Positions 54,085 through 64,000 of a DNA stretch of 64,000 bases are shown piece by piece. Under the pieces are notes generated by a model that ran no database searches, had not been told where the DNA came from, and worked only from the letters and a program-made list of their open reading frames with translations. Position numbers and translations under genes: made by a program. Each line of letters begins with the position of its first letter. Positions within the stretch are counted from its first letter, which is position 1. This DNA comes from Mixophyes australis (taxonomy: Eukaryota; Chordata; Amphibia; Anura; Limnodynastidae): NCBI GenBank assembly GCA_036250195.1, contig JAVHZZ010000011.1, positions 2,023,033-2,087,032 on the forward strand, in the 5' to 3' direction.

Positions 54085-54535
54085 ACAAATACTCTATAGT
54101 GAAAATGTCTCAACGCACTCCTAGACTCTCATATCCACTATATCAAACAGTTTACACTTGTGCCCCATTGGCTCTTATTGTTTCTGTTTGCCCCGTCTCG
54201 CCCCTTAAGAATGTAAGATTAATGGGCAGGGTCTTATCTACCTTATGTCTCTTGTTTGTCCACTCTCCGTCTACCCTGTTCACCCTTGTCAGATGTATTG
54301 CTGGAATGTGTTAGCGCTTTGCCGTTTGTTCACACAGTATCACTGAATTTGTGCCCTATCTGTATTTGTTTGTGTACTGCCTATAGACTATGTAATTCTG
54401 AGATTGTTACCCTGTGTAACATGTATTTGTTAGCATGCTGTACTCATGCAAGTCTGTATATTGATTGTCCGGCGCTATGGAATCTGTGGTGCCCTAGAAA
54501 TAAACTATGATGATGATAACGGTGGAGGATAGTCT
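54085..54535 (+). mobile_element. LINE 3' UTR and tail
   Basis: Contains GAATGTAAGATTAATGGGCA, then GGTCTTATCTACC. The tail is TTGTCCGGCGCTATGG, GGTGCCCTAGAAATAAA and ATGATGATGATAA. Same family as the copy at 187-783, with ATG triplets at the end. Confidence 0.7.
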
Positions 54536-54712
54536 AATGAAGCACAGGAAAAATCTCTACAAAAGTCCTGTAGATGGTCCTGTAGTGTAGTCAGCATCGA
54601 TATGCTGACTACCACCGGTGCCACTGCCGGTGTTGGTACCGGTGAGGAGGTGAGAAGAGGGGCGTGAGCAATGGATTTGAACAAGTGCATGTGAACTAGG
54701 TGTGATGAATAT

Positions 54713-54936
54713 GATGCTGATGATGATGATGATGATGACAGTGATGGACAATTCTGGAGCATGAGGTGCACTAGATGAGGGACATATAACTAGCTCTGCA
54801 TTGGGTAAGTGAATAGGATGATGATGATGCTGATGATGATGATGATGATGATGACAGTGATGGACAATTCTGGAGCATGAGGTGCACTAGATGAGGGACA
54901 TATAACTAGCTCTGCTTTGGGTAAGTGAATAGGATG
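54713..54936. repeat. Tandem duplication of about 115 bp with (GAT)n
   Basis: Each copy has a GAT triplet run, then GACAGTGATGGACAATTCTG and so on through GGGTAAGTGAATAGGATG. The copies differ in triplet number and at one or two bases. Confidence 0.93.
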
Positions 54937-56051
54937 GTGGGATTTAGAGTGTGCTCAAACGTGCTTGGAGTCTCAGGTCACCATGTAGGACACAGATTAT
55001 GGCTGTAGCATCACAGAGGTCCAGCCAAGATAAATGGGATGTTCATCAGGTACATCAGTGTATTGCTGCGCAGAGGAAAGGTCTGAGATTTCAGATGCCA
55101 AATAAACTGTAAGAAGATTGCTCTGTCTATTTGTTTTTGTGTCATGTAAAACTAGGATCCTGTGTGCACACTTTGATTACATGTGGTCAGGGGCTGGCTG
55201 GTAAGTGTTAGTCGGGGGAGGGCGAGAGCTCAGCAGCCTATTAGCCCCCTGCCTCCAGCCCAGCCAGTCCCTGGTTGTGGTGTTACTCAGAGCTCTATAT
55301 ATACATTATAACAAAGTGACGGATCTCTGTGCCGGTCATGTTCCCATGGCTGTATCTGAAAAAGTATGTTGTTACTGAACTATGGGGTTCCCTTTGCACT
55401 CAGCTATCTGTCTACACTTAGCCCCTGCCCTTGGGGTTATACTCGTTTTGGGAAATCCAGGACTACGATAGTAATATGAGGGGTTAACTGTTTTGTTTAC
55501 CAGTGTTAGGTAACATAGAAATAGCTCTATGAAATGGGCGAAGACATAATTTTGGGTTCAGCTGGCGATGCTTCCATAAAGAATGTTTCTTTTTCTGCTC
55601 ACTCCACAGAAATGATAACCTGTAACTGCCGTATTTGGTAACATTCCGTGAACCTGGTTCCATGCCCTAAATTCCTGACTTAAATTTGTGCTGTGAAGAA
55701 CTGGCTACATGTAAGTCCCAGCGTCCGTCTTTAAACTGAGATCATGCAAATCTAACAAGCATGGAAATTAGACAGACAAAGACAAATCAGGAATCTTGAA
55801 AAAAATGTGAACCAAATGAGGGAAGAATGACTGTCACAGAGAAGCAGGGCTCAGTCAGGATGGTGTAAATGGGCGATATGGGAATCATAAACACCCTCAT
55901 CTTACATGTTATTATGTTTTGTTATTTGTATATACAGAGCATGAAATGTGTCTGATCACTGTCGCCACCCCCCTCCCTTCATGACTAATGCCAGTGGCTG
56001 CAGTATGCAAATGAAAGAGTGATTTAGCAGCATTTTAGTAGAGTAAAATGA
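54937..56051. other. Intergenic, nothing recognised
   Basis: No supported feature. Confidence 0.4.
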
Positions 56052-56428
56052 AGTGTGATGTGCAGGAGTGTGATGTGCAGGAGTGTGATGTGCAGGAGGG
56101 TGATGTGCAGGAGTGTGATGTACAGGAGGGTGATGTGCAGGAGTGTGATGTGCAGTAGGGTGATGTGCAGGAGTGTGATGTGCAGGAGGGTGATGTGCAG
56201 GAGTGTGATGTGCAGTAGGGTGATGTGCAGGAGTGTGATGTACAGGAGATTGATGTGCAGGAGTGGGATGTGCAGGAGGGTGATGTGCAGGAGTGTGATG
56301 TGCAGGAGGGTGATGTGCAGGAGTGTGATGTGCAGGAGGGTGATGTGCAGGAGTGTGATGTGCAGGAGGGTGATGTGCAGGAGGGTGATGTGCAGGAGTG
56401 TGATGTGCAGGAGTGTGATGTATGATGC
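56052..56428. repeat. 15-bp minisatellite, 25 units
   Basis: The unit is TGATGTGCAGGAGTG, alternating with TGATGTGCAGGAGGG. The five-residue repeats in the open frames on both strands are a by-product of the period. Confidence 0.96.
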
Positions 56429-56429
56429 A

Positions 56430-57060
56430 ACGGGACGCTATTCGGCTCACGGGGTCTGCTGCTGATGTCAGCCCCGCTGACCTGGCATTTCCACCTCATC
56501 CTCTATAGAAAGAAGGCTTTGGCACCACTAGGGTGCCAAAGTATTACATCCCGTAGTTCCAGGAACTTATGGTTCTGTTTCTCCTGCCTGACTCCACGGT
56601 TACTGACTCGGCTTCTGTTCTTCTGGATCCTTCCTCGGTTCTGCCTCGGTTCTGCAACGATTCTCCTGGCATCTGACTTCGGCTTTGCTGACTGTTCCAC
56701 CAGATCCCCCCTGTGTATTACGCTGCCTGCACGGTTTCACCTCAGCTTTCCATACTATCTGATTACTTAATTCTATCTCGCTGAGTGCCCTCCTGGAGAA
56801 CCGCGACCTACGTGTCCCTTGCAGCTAAATACAAACTACCTTGTGGGAGTCCTTAGTGAAGACCAGAGATACGTTAGACTCCGGACAGGGTAGCGGCAAA
56901 CTCAGCAGATAGCCTCAGTATCCTGAAAACCCTGATAGAGTCTTGGGAATACATGTATGGTGTCTACAGCATATTATCCAACTTCGCTGGTCCTTGGATC
57001 ATTTCTGAAGTGTTAGTCCGCTCCTGACCAACATCCCCACACCCACTTATTGCCATACGC
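56430..57060. mobile_element. Possible LTR-like fragment
   Basis: Dense in CTGACTCGGCTTCTGTTC, GATTCTCCTGGCATCTGAC and similar CT-rich text that resembles frog Gypsy LTRs as I recall them. No ends or target duplication were found. A second stretch of similar character lies at 61500-61700. Confidence 0.3.
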
Positions 57061-57204
57061 ACCAGTGGCTAGTGTGTGTGCTGTACCCATCAATGAGTTG
57101 TGCCCGGATCACCTTGATATCTGTGAACCTGGAGATTATGGGGCCTGTTTATTACGGTAACGCATATCAATGCAAAATTGACATTATTTTCTGTCATATA
57201 TAGT

Positions 57205-57225
57205 ATGTATGTGTGTGTGTATGTA

Positions 57226-57258
<33 letters not shown>

Positions 57259-57307
57259 ATGTGTGTATGTATGTATGTATGTATGTGTGTGTGTGTATGT
57301 GTATGTA

Positions 57308-57340
<33 letters not shown>

Positions 57341-57357
57341 ATGTGTGTGTGTGTGTG
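57205..57357. repeat. (TG)n/(TATG)n microsatellite
   Basis: Alternating GTGTGTGT and GTATGTATG runs. Confidence 0.96.
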
Positions 57358-57631
57358 ACTATTGGACTTATATACACCACAGTAGCATATTCCCCACCAC
57401 TGAACAAACGGGCTCTCCTTAAAACCTCCCAGGAATTGTATGTTCATTATCATACATATCTCAATGGTCTCTCAGTAATGTTTTGTTTCTATAATATCTG
57501 TGACTTCTACTGATGTCCCCCGTCCCCCAGCCATTCACCAACACTGTTCCACTCCCTTTTCTGTACCCCTTATTATCTGAAAAATTTTAGAAAAACTAAT
57601 GGCCTTAAAAACAATATACATGGTAGATATA

Positions 57632-57632
57632 T

Positions 57633-57692
<60 letters not shown>
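57632..57692. repeat. (AT)n microsatellite
   Basis: About 60 bases of ATATAT with one GT interruption. Confidence 0.95.
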
Positions 57693-57694
<2 letters not shown>

Positions 57695-59425
57695 CTTCTG
57701 GTAATGCCCTCCTGTGGTGAGGTATGGTGACACGTGGGGACACCATTGCCTGTGATAACCAGTGATTCTTACCATTGGCAGTACTCCCATTAATAGGTTG
57801 GACCATGAAGAACTAATGGCTATTTTCACCAGCACCCTGATATAAATATACCGCTCTGCTGGAGCGGGACGACCTAGTAACAGGGGTTCCAGTGCAGCGC
57901 TCAGGGTTCCACCCACATTGCTGTGCCAATGCTTCAAAGAAAATGTGAAATCCTTTGTGTGCTTCAGTCACCCAATAGGGGCTTCTCGGGCAATAATTAC
58001 TTTACATCTGTAACTTCTTCTTGGGACAAATGTGAATCCGGTAACTGTGATATTACAGAAGAAAGATAATAGACTTATTTATCAAAGGGTGAAAAGCGAA
58101 TGTGGCCGTTTCTTCAGCCCATTGGGCTTACGCATTTGCTTCACCCGATCAACCAAAGGGTTAAGCAGAATATTATATATTATTAAATGCAGAATTATTT
58201 CAGTGTTTTATCATTTTTAATTTTTTTACAAATATTTTTAGCTATTTTTTTTACAATGTATTTATTTATTACTGCAATTAAAAACCCAAAAACTTTGGCT
58301 TATACAGGTCCTGCATGCAGGAATCCCCAGGGACTGGCGGGCTGAGGTGGTCAGTTACCTATTACTGCTCTGGGTCAGTATCGCTGAGCTGCCCCCTCAA
58401 TATTTTATTGTTAAATTGTGGTGTTAGTAACTTAACACAGCGATAAAAAAATTCATTGTTATCTCCGCATTTTGACTAATAGGCCCCATGGTCGGGGTCA
58501 GCCATTTTGTTGCTGCAGTACGGCAGTCTTGAATGTATGTTTACAAGCAATATGGTGTCTTCTTTGGCTATTTTGTAAAAAACAAATCACAGCAGGGCAG
58601 GTCTGTATGTGCTGGTACATGGTAATGTGTGATAAGTGTGGATAGAGGTCACAGACTACACACAATGTCTAGGAAAGTGTTAACACAAAACAATCATTTT
58701 CTATTTGCAAAACTGATATCCTCCCAAAACTCTGCTATATCCCACTTTTGCTCCTGCTTAGCATCAAGTCCAGTAAAAGTACATTTACTATTTGCCAGCA
58801 TAGTTATATACCACAGTTTTCCATCTGAAATTCCCAGAATAATGCCTTTACAATGCTCTTCGTTCAGCTTTCCGACACTGTACATGATCCGTAACCTCTG
58901 TCAGCAGCGATCAGGTTCATGTAGAAGCAGTGGGCTTGTAGACATGTGCCGGGAACAGGACATCACTGTACAACAGGTACGAGAATAGAGGACTGTGTGT
59001 TTAATGAGTGAAAGACACAGAGGTATGTACTAACAATGTGTAAAATGTGAATAGTCACCAAGCATCATTTTCTTTCAGTAAAGGTCATTTGTGAGAAGGT
59101 AAAAATCTGAATTTGTGCAAATGCTGCTATTTCTTTGCTCCCTTCTTCCAGCAGCAGTACCCCACCCCCCCTGCAGAGGGCGCCTTCTAGTACCACAATA
59201 CAACGCCTTTCCCAGAAATGTTATTTTCCTCCTAATAAATGACATTAACCCTGCGGGGGCCGGTCGGTTATCACTGTCCTACATGACCGGTAACGTCTTC
59301 CTTGACGTGATTGATGGAAGCTTTTTGCTGACTTACAAGTTACAATTAGTAAATAGCCCAATTGTGCAACTTACAGGACGATGTCTGACTGTTCTTCTAA
59401 CTTCTTACATATTTCATTAAAAGAT
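57693..59425. other. Intergenic, with possible MITE edges
   Basis: ACTTATTTATCAAAGGGTGA at 58073 and GACTAATAGGCCCC at 58475-58488 look like opposing edges of a MITE (about 58070-58490), without a confirmed target duplication. A CTCF-like site with one mismatch (CCTGCAGAGGGCGC) lies at 59170-59183. Confidence 0.35.
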
Positions 59426-59435
59426 ATTTATGGCC

Positions 59436-59540
59436 CCTATCTATTAATCTGCGGTGGAAGCACAGATTTTCTATCGCTCTGATGAATCTACGGGCGCTGA
59501 TCCCAGCGAGAGAAAATCTGTTATCTCCACAATTTATTAA
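59436..59540. repeat. Short foldback repeat
   Basis: ATTAATCTGCGG with AGATTTTCTATCGCT on the left pairs with AGCGAGAGAAAATCT and the TTTATTAAT edge on the right. The size and structure suit a small MITE. Confidence 0.6.
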
Positions 59541-59814
59541 TGACATCTTGCTGGGTATCACTCAGCTGCCTGACGACCGGTAAGGCTTCACTCACTGCTT
59601 CACCAGCTTGGAAGTCACAACGTTGGTGGAGCTTTATCTGAGAATGGTCTCTACAGAGCTGCTGTTGATGTGGTGGAACAGTAAATAACACATGGACCCA
59701 AGGAACATATGGAAAGATGGTCATGTTTGGTCTGTTGTATGAAAAAGAGAAACATTATGCCGTGTCATCACTTTGAGTCGGCATTTACGGCTGTCCTGGA
59801 GCTGGTGCAAATGT

Positions 59815-60090
59815 TGCATCTGAAAACAAGGGTACGTAACCGTAATCCAGGATTTGATCAGCTGCAGCTGCGTCAGACGGCTCTTGGCACTGTACACGGC
59901 CTAAGTCTGTCCACCCCTTCTCACACCTGTTTCACCCCTCGAGTCGTAGGCAGTCGTAAGTGTCATTTGTGCTTGGACATGAATTGTATGCAATGCGTTC
60001 ATTAGTGTAAGCTCTGTTTCTGAGCTTGCATCCGTTTCTGAGCTATTTTGCGCAAGATACGGAATGTAAACTGACTTATGTCCGAACGTG
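59815..60090. repeat. Dispersed repeat, copy 2
   Basis: GAGTCGTAGGCAGTCGTAAG, then TGTCATTTGTGC and GGACATGAATTG, matches the copy at 53870-54080. It also holds two adjacent near-copies of CTGTTTCTGAGCTTGCATCC. Confidence 0.55.
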
Positions 60091-60119
60091 AATCATACTG
60101 TTCACAATGGCGGGTTCCT

Positions 60120-60500
60120 CATAGTATTTGGCTTATGTAGTCTGCATATCTTTACCCTGGTGACAATGTGCACACCCAAAACACTAATCAAACCTCATTT
60201 CTTGAAAAAAATCTGCAAAAAGCTATCCACTGTGGCAGAGAGCAATATTATGCTTGCTGGGGATTTTAACATAGTAGTAGATGGAAAAATCTTCCACAGA
60301 ATCAGGAGATCCTCATGCAGTGAATGATTCAATTAAACTTTCCAATTTCTTAAACATAAATAATCTAGGAGATACTTGAAGTGAAAAATAATTTGGCTAC
60401 AGATCATACACTATTCTTCTCCACACTGATCACTGAGTAATAAACTTATGACGTAGCTCCAGGTGTCTGGTCAGATCACTCAGGAGTCTGCATTAAATAT
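60120..60500 (+). pseudogene. L1/Tx1-like LINE endonuclease remnant
   Basis: Reads IFTLVTMCTPKTLIKPHFLK, then KKLSTVAESNIMLAGDFNIV and VDGKI. The LAGDFN motif and its spacing from a Y/C-xP segment are typical of the apurinic-type endonuclease at the start of LINE ORF2. A decayed SDH-like end is visible near 60470. Stops and frameshifts follow. Confidence 0.62.
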
Positions 60501-61815
60501 GAGCTTGACTGCAGCGTGTGGTGTTGAGGTCCGTGGCATCTTGATAGCTATATCTTACCTAAATCTCACCTGTGCTCTGGAGATGGGGCAATTAGTGACC
60601 TTTTCCAGCTCAACCCGACATTGTGCCAATCACCATATGGGAGACACATAAAGCCACCCTGCAAGGGAAATAATCAGCTTCACAGCCCGGGAGAGAGTCA
60701 TCAGGGAGAGAATCAGTATTCAGTATTCTAGAGGACCAGATACATGAGCTCTCAACTAAACTCTTAATATACTGATGACAGCTAGAAAATCATCCATGTC
60801 ATCAAAGTATTATCAGATCTGGCAAACGTTCTTTTCTTCCTCAATAGCTTCATCCTCTGTATAATACTTAGACAAGAGCTTGGGCCAAAGTTCTGCTCTC
60901 AAGTTTAATGGACATTTGAGCCCCTACAGTCAATTTCTTAGGAACATTTGTCATTGAATATAGCTTTGTTGCTGGTATTCACATCACGCAGAGAGTCCTC
61001 CATCTCCATCCAACAGAAGAGAGCGGTACCGAGACCTGGCCGGACTGTGAGCCCAGGTGTTACCTGCTTCAGTTATTTTACAACTCTCAACATTTGGAGG
61101 AACACATGTGGCAGAACCTGGATGTAGTCAGAAGTTTCTACATTTATGTTGAAGGACCCAATGCATTAGGAGTTATGAATTTCTGTTAATCTATGTTGAG
61201 GGTAAAGATAAAGGCTGTCCAGCTTCTAGAATATCTATCTGAAACTAAATTACAGATCAGGAAATATTACAATGTTCAGGCAATGCAGGAGCCCATCAAT
61301 CTAAAAGCACAAAGCCTGTAAGGAATTACTTTGATATTTGCACCTCCGATCACTAGAGGTCGCTGCATTTGTAAACTTGCCCTCAGATTTGCCTTTATCC
61401 AAGATGGCCAGAATGGCATCAAGGAGAAACCATCTTGGATCCTGTTTGGGCCTATAATAGGCACTTCCTGGATCAGACATGTGTTTGAGTGTTCTGCCTG
61501 CTTAGCTCCTGCAACTTGCTACACTTCCTTGCATCTGTGACTACCCGCTTATGTCCCGACCCGGCAAACGTCTGACTACCAGCTTGTGTACCGAACCGGC
61601 AAACGTCTGACGGCTGTCTGGATAGCTACTCAACTATTGGGCTTCAGATAATACCACCAGTATCGTTACAAAGCCTTTTATACCTTCCAGCCGTGTTAAG
61701 CCTCAGGAGGAGCTATGACGGGCAACAGTATGGTTCTAATTGAACTATTTGGTTAATCTGTAAAATGTTGAAATTCTCCAAGTGAGTTCCAGCCAGAATG
61801 TTTTGTTGTCCATTT
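60501..61815. other. Intergenic, possibly further decayed LINE, then LTR-like text
   Basis: No motif could be read with confidence. AACCGGCAAACGTCTGAC and a near copy (ACCCGGCAAACGTCTGAC) occur at about 61560 and 61594. Confidence 0.3.
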
Positions 61816-61816
61816 C

Positions 61817-61970
61817 ATCATCATCACCATCATCAACATTTATTTATATAGCGCCAGCTGATTCCGTAGCGCTTTACCATTGGGAACAAACATTTATAAG
61901 ACAGTACTGGGAAAAACATACATAGAGAGAGGTAGGAGGGCCCTGCTCGCAGGCTTACCAATTGTTCAAT
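61817..61970 (-). mobile_element. LINE 3'-UTR fragment (minus)
   Basis: CATCATCAACATTTATTTAT, then ATAGCGCCAGCTGATTCCGT, AGCGCTTTACCA and GAGGGCCCTGCTCGCAGGCT: the reverse complement of the LINE tail and its AGCAGGGCCCTC block. Confidence 0.75.
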
Positions 61971-62289
61971 AATTTGTTTTAAATAGTTTTTTTGTCAAAT
62001 AGGAAATGTTAGGTAGGTCCCACAAGTGACCGCTACTATGTATAGTGCAGGACAATGACAACTTACTGGAATTATCTTTTCTTGTAGCTAAACAGGGCAC
62101 TGCCCAACAATTTTCCCAATCCTGTCACCACCTAGCTCGGCCCAGTTCTAAGACCTATGTGATTAGCAAGAGTGGGGTATTTAAATAACTGAGCTTGTTA
62201 ATTACTGTCAACACATGGAGTCATAGGGAATAACCCATTAGTGAACACTGGAATGTTTATTTTCCATTATCGCTGGAATGGCCCCCTTT

Positions 62290-62865
62290 AGAAGACTTAA
62301 CAGACACCAGAGTGATGTCCAGAGGTTGGTTGCAGAAAAAGTATCTGTTGTCAGACATAAATTTTACTACCTATACCTCTATCAAAAAGTCAATGTCAAT
62401 TTTCAAGTATGTAAAATTATACCTAGGGAAGTCAAAAATCCTTTTGAATAGAGTGATGTGGTCTGTATGTAATGTTTTGGCCACAGCCACAAAATATATA
62501 TGTGGAGAAAAGCACAAAATATACATTTGGAGAAAAGAAGACCTTGCAGCCTCAAAGAATGGGGTGGATGCATTATACCATAGGGCTGTGTGACGGGGTC
62601 GGATACTTCAGCAAGACAATCCAAAACATGCCTCAAATTCACCCACAGGAATGGATATTAAGGTTTGGTCATCAAGGTTCCCAGACGTGAATATTATTGG
62701 AGATCTGTGGGGAGATGTGAAATATGCAGAGGGTGCGAGCAGACCTAAGAGAGTTTCTGAGCTAGAAGAGTTGTACAAGGACGAGAGGGAAAAGAAGCCG
62801 CTGAGTCGGCTACAAGAAATGTTTGGAATCTGTAATTTCTGCTAAACGAGGTGACACTTACAAAG
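62290..62865 (+). pseudogene. Tc1/mariner transposase catalytic-domain remnant
   Basis: Reads, across frames, RVMWSVCN-like text, then KIYIWRK, LQQDNPKHAS, IKVWSSRFPDVN, IGDLWGDVKYA and SELEELYKDE. The QDN-PKH and N-I-LW blocks are the DDE-region motifs of Tc1 transposases. The aspartate-proline spacing is damaged and frames shift, so it is inactive. Confidence 0.75.
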
Positions 62866-63639
62866 CACTGACTGACAGGACGCACAATGTCACACACACC
62901 ACATCCACTCTTTTAGTTTGCAGTCTGTTACATTCTCCAAATATGTAGTAATTGTGCAGAAATATGTCATGTTTACGTTTGTCAATGAAAATACCGACGA
63001 CTGCATAGATCCAGGTAAATGTATAATGTATACACTGTAACACAAGACTCATTAGTGAGATACTTTGTGTATCTCTACCACAAGTGGTATTGACTGAATG
63101 GACAGAGTCAGTGAATGGCTCATCCCAAAGGTAAGTGAGCAGATGTACAACCACACGTCTTATCGGCAGACATCCTGTAATCTCTATTACAAAGTGATGG
63201 AAAGAAGAGAAGGATGTTAAGAGATTTACTGATGTTATGTTAATTGCTGAATTGGCCCATTTCAATAGGAAATAATGTGTCACATACAGTGTTACCCCAT
63301 GAAGGTGGCTGAAATAACTTTCTGTGTAAGGGTCAGTGATATATAAACTGTACAAATGTAAAACAGAGAGGTCAGAGGGCCCTGCTAACCAGCTTACAAG
63401 TTCCCCCGATTTAACTCTCCACCTGGCCACATTTAAGAATAACTTGTCTAACTTATAGAACAATTAACATAAATACTCCAGATGTATCACAGGTGTCTTA
63501 GTTTAATGTCAAACTTCTCTCCAGTGATATTTGAAGTGAAGGAGGTCACTGGTTTTGTATTTCTGGCTCTGCTATTCTAGCATGTTGTACATCTGTTGCA
63601 ATAATAGTAGCCTTTGGCTTTTTCATTTAACCAAGTGCC
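62866..63639. other. Intergenic, nothing firm
   Basis: GTCAGAGGGCCCTGCTAACC and AGCTTACAAG at 63371-63400 is a short piece of the minus-strand LINE 3' UTR. The rest is unassigned. Confidence 0.4.
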
Positions 63640-64000
63640 TTCTTTTGTCTTTTCAGGGGGAATTGTGCTCTTAATTAGATTGGTTTTTTAGATTATCAGA
63701 TTTGTATACAAATTTTGGACTTGGGGGTAAGATTTTAGTTCACTATCGCCCAGTAGGATGTTCCAGTGTTCTTTAATAATATGATCTACTCTCTTGGATC
63801 TCTGCTGTAGGTGGTGATAAAGGGGAGGATTGGTGGTTCCGTGGTCTTTGAATTCTGTGCTCGTTCATTTTTTTTCTTAAACAGGTTTTCTCTGTCTGTT
63901 TTCCTCAACTGCAGATAGGCTGTTTCTATAATATTTTTTTCGTAATCCTTTTCTAGAAACCTTTCTCTTAGGATCAGGGCTTGTTTATCGTAGTATTATA
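63640..64000 (-). pseudogene. Probable Penelope-like retroelement remnant, continues past window
   Basis: On the minus strand it reads, with frame shifts, RFLEKDYEKNIIETAYLQLR near the right edge, then IKEHWNILLGDSELKSYPQ. The HW-IL--D--L block is one I recall from the region before the GIY-YIG nuclease of frog and fish Penelope-like elements. The nuclease itself is not visible. Confidence 0.45.

Noticed and set aside
56503..56700. Minus-strand 65-codon frame with basic residues
   Set aside because: It falls in LTR-like text, has no homology I recognise, and is too short to support alone.
11486..64000. A second host gene downstream of SNX19
   Set aside because: I read open frames and splice-like sites throughout and found only repeat-derived or transposon-derived coding similarity. 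A very small or non-coding gene cannot be excluded without transcripts.

Overview
This is nuclear DNA of a vertebrate, most likely an anuran amphibian. The only host gene I can support is the 3' end of SNX19 (sorting nexin 19) on the + strand. Its last seven coding exons lie between 1 and 11485, are joined by canonical GT-AG introns, and keep one frame throughout (1005 nt, 334 codons plus stop). The frog assignment is inference. It rests on many copies of a LINE 3' end of the type common in frog genomes (a tail reading roughly GCGCTATATAAATAAA followed by TAA or ATG triplets), together with Tc1/mariner, hAT, Ty3/Gypsy-like and Penelope-like remnants. The species cannot be named from the sequence.

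Layout: 1-11485 holds SNX19 exons inside repeat-loaded introns. These contain a LINE 3' end, a 45-unit CpG-dense 30-bp minisatellite, a 26-bp minisatellite, a 200-N scaffold gap with a duplicated flank, and a 3.3-kb C/T-only tract just upstream of an exon. One exon carries its own 30-bp coding minisatellite that spans the splice acceptor. From 11486 to 64000 I find no host coding exon. This stretch is a patchwork of tandem arrays and mobile-element remnants. The arrays have units of 20, 38, 35, 52, 21, 33, 29, 30, 77, about 39 and 15 bp. The remnants include a hAT element with an 8-bp target duplication, two LTR-type insertions with 4- and 5-bp target duplications, LINE fragments, several Tc1-like fragments, a Gypsy integrase fragment, an L1-like endonuclease fragment and a Penelope-like fragment at the right edge.

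Tandem repeats make up roughly 18 kb of the 64 kb. Many have units divisible by three, so they give long reading frames on both strands that are not genes. SNX19 is a PX-domain, membrane-tethered sorting nexin. The part seen here is the post-PX linker and the C-terminal nexin domain.

I found no convincing undescribed multi-gene system. The observations most worth a second look are the replicated splice acceptor in SNX19, the giant sense-strand polypyrimidine tract before an SNX19 exon, a palindromic 52-bp array resembling ZNF143 sites, and a hairpin array with a compensatory base change inside an LTR-like insertion.
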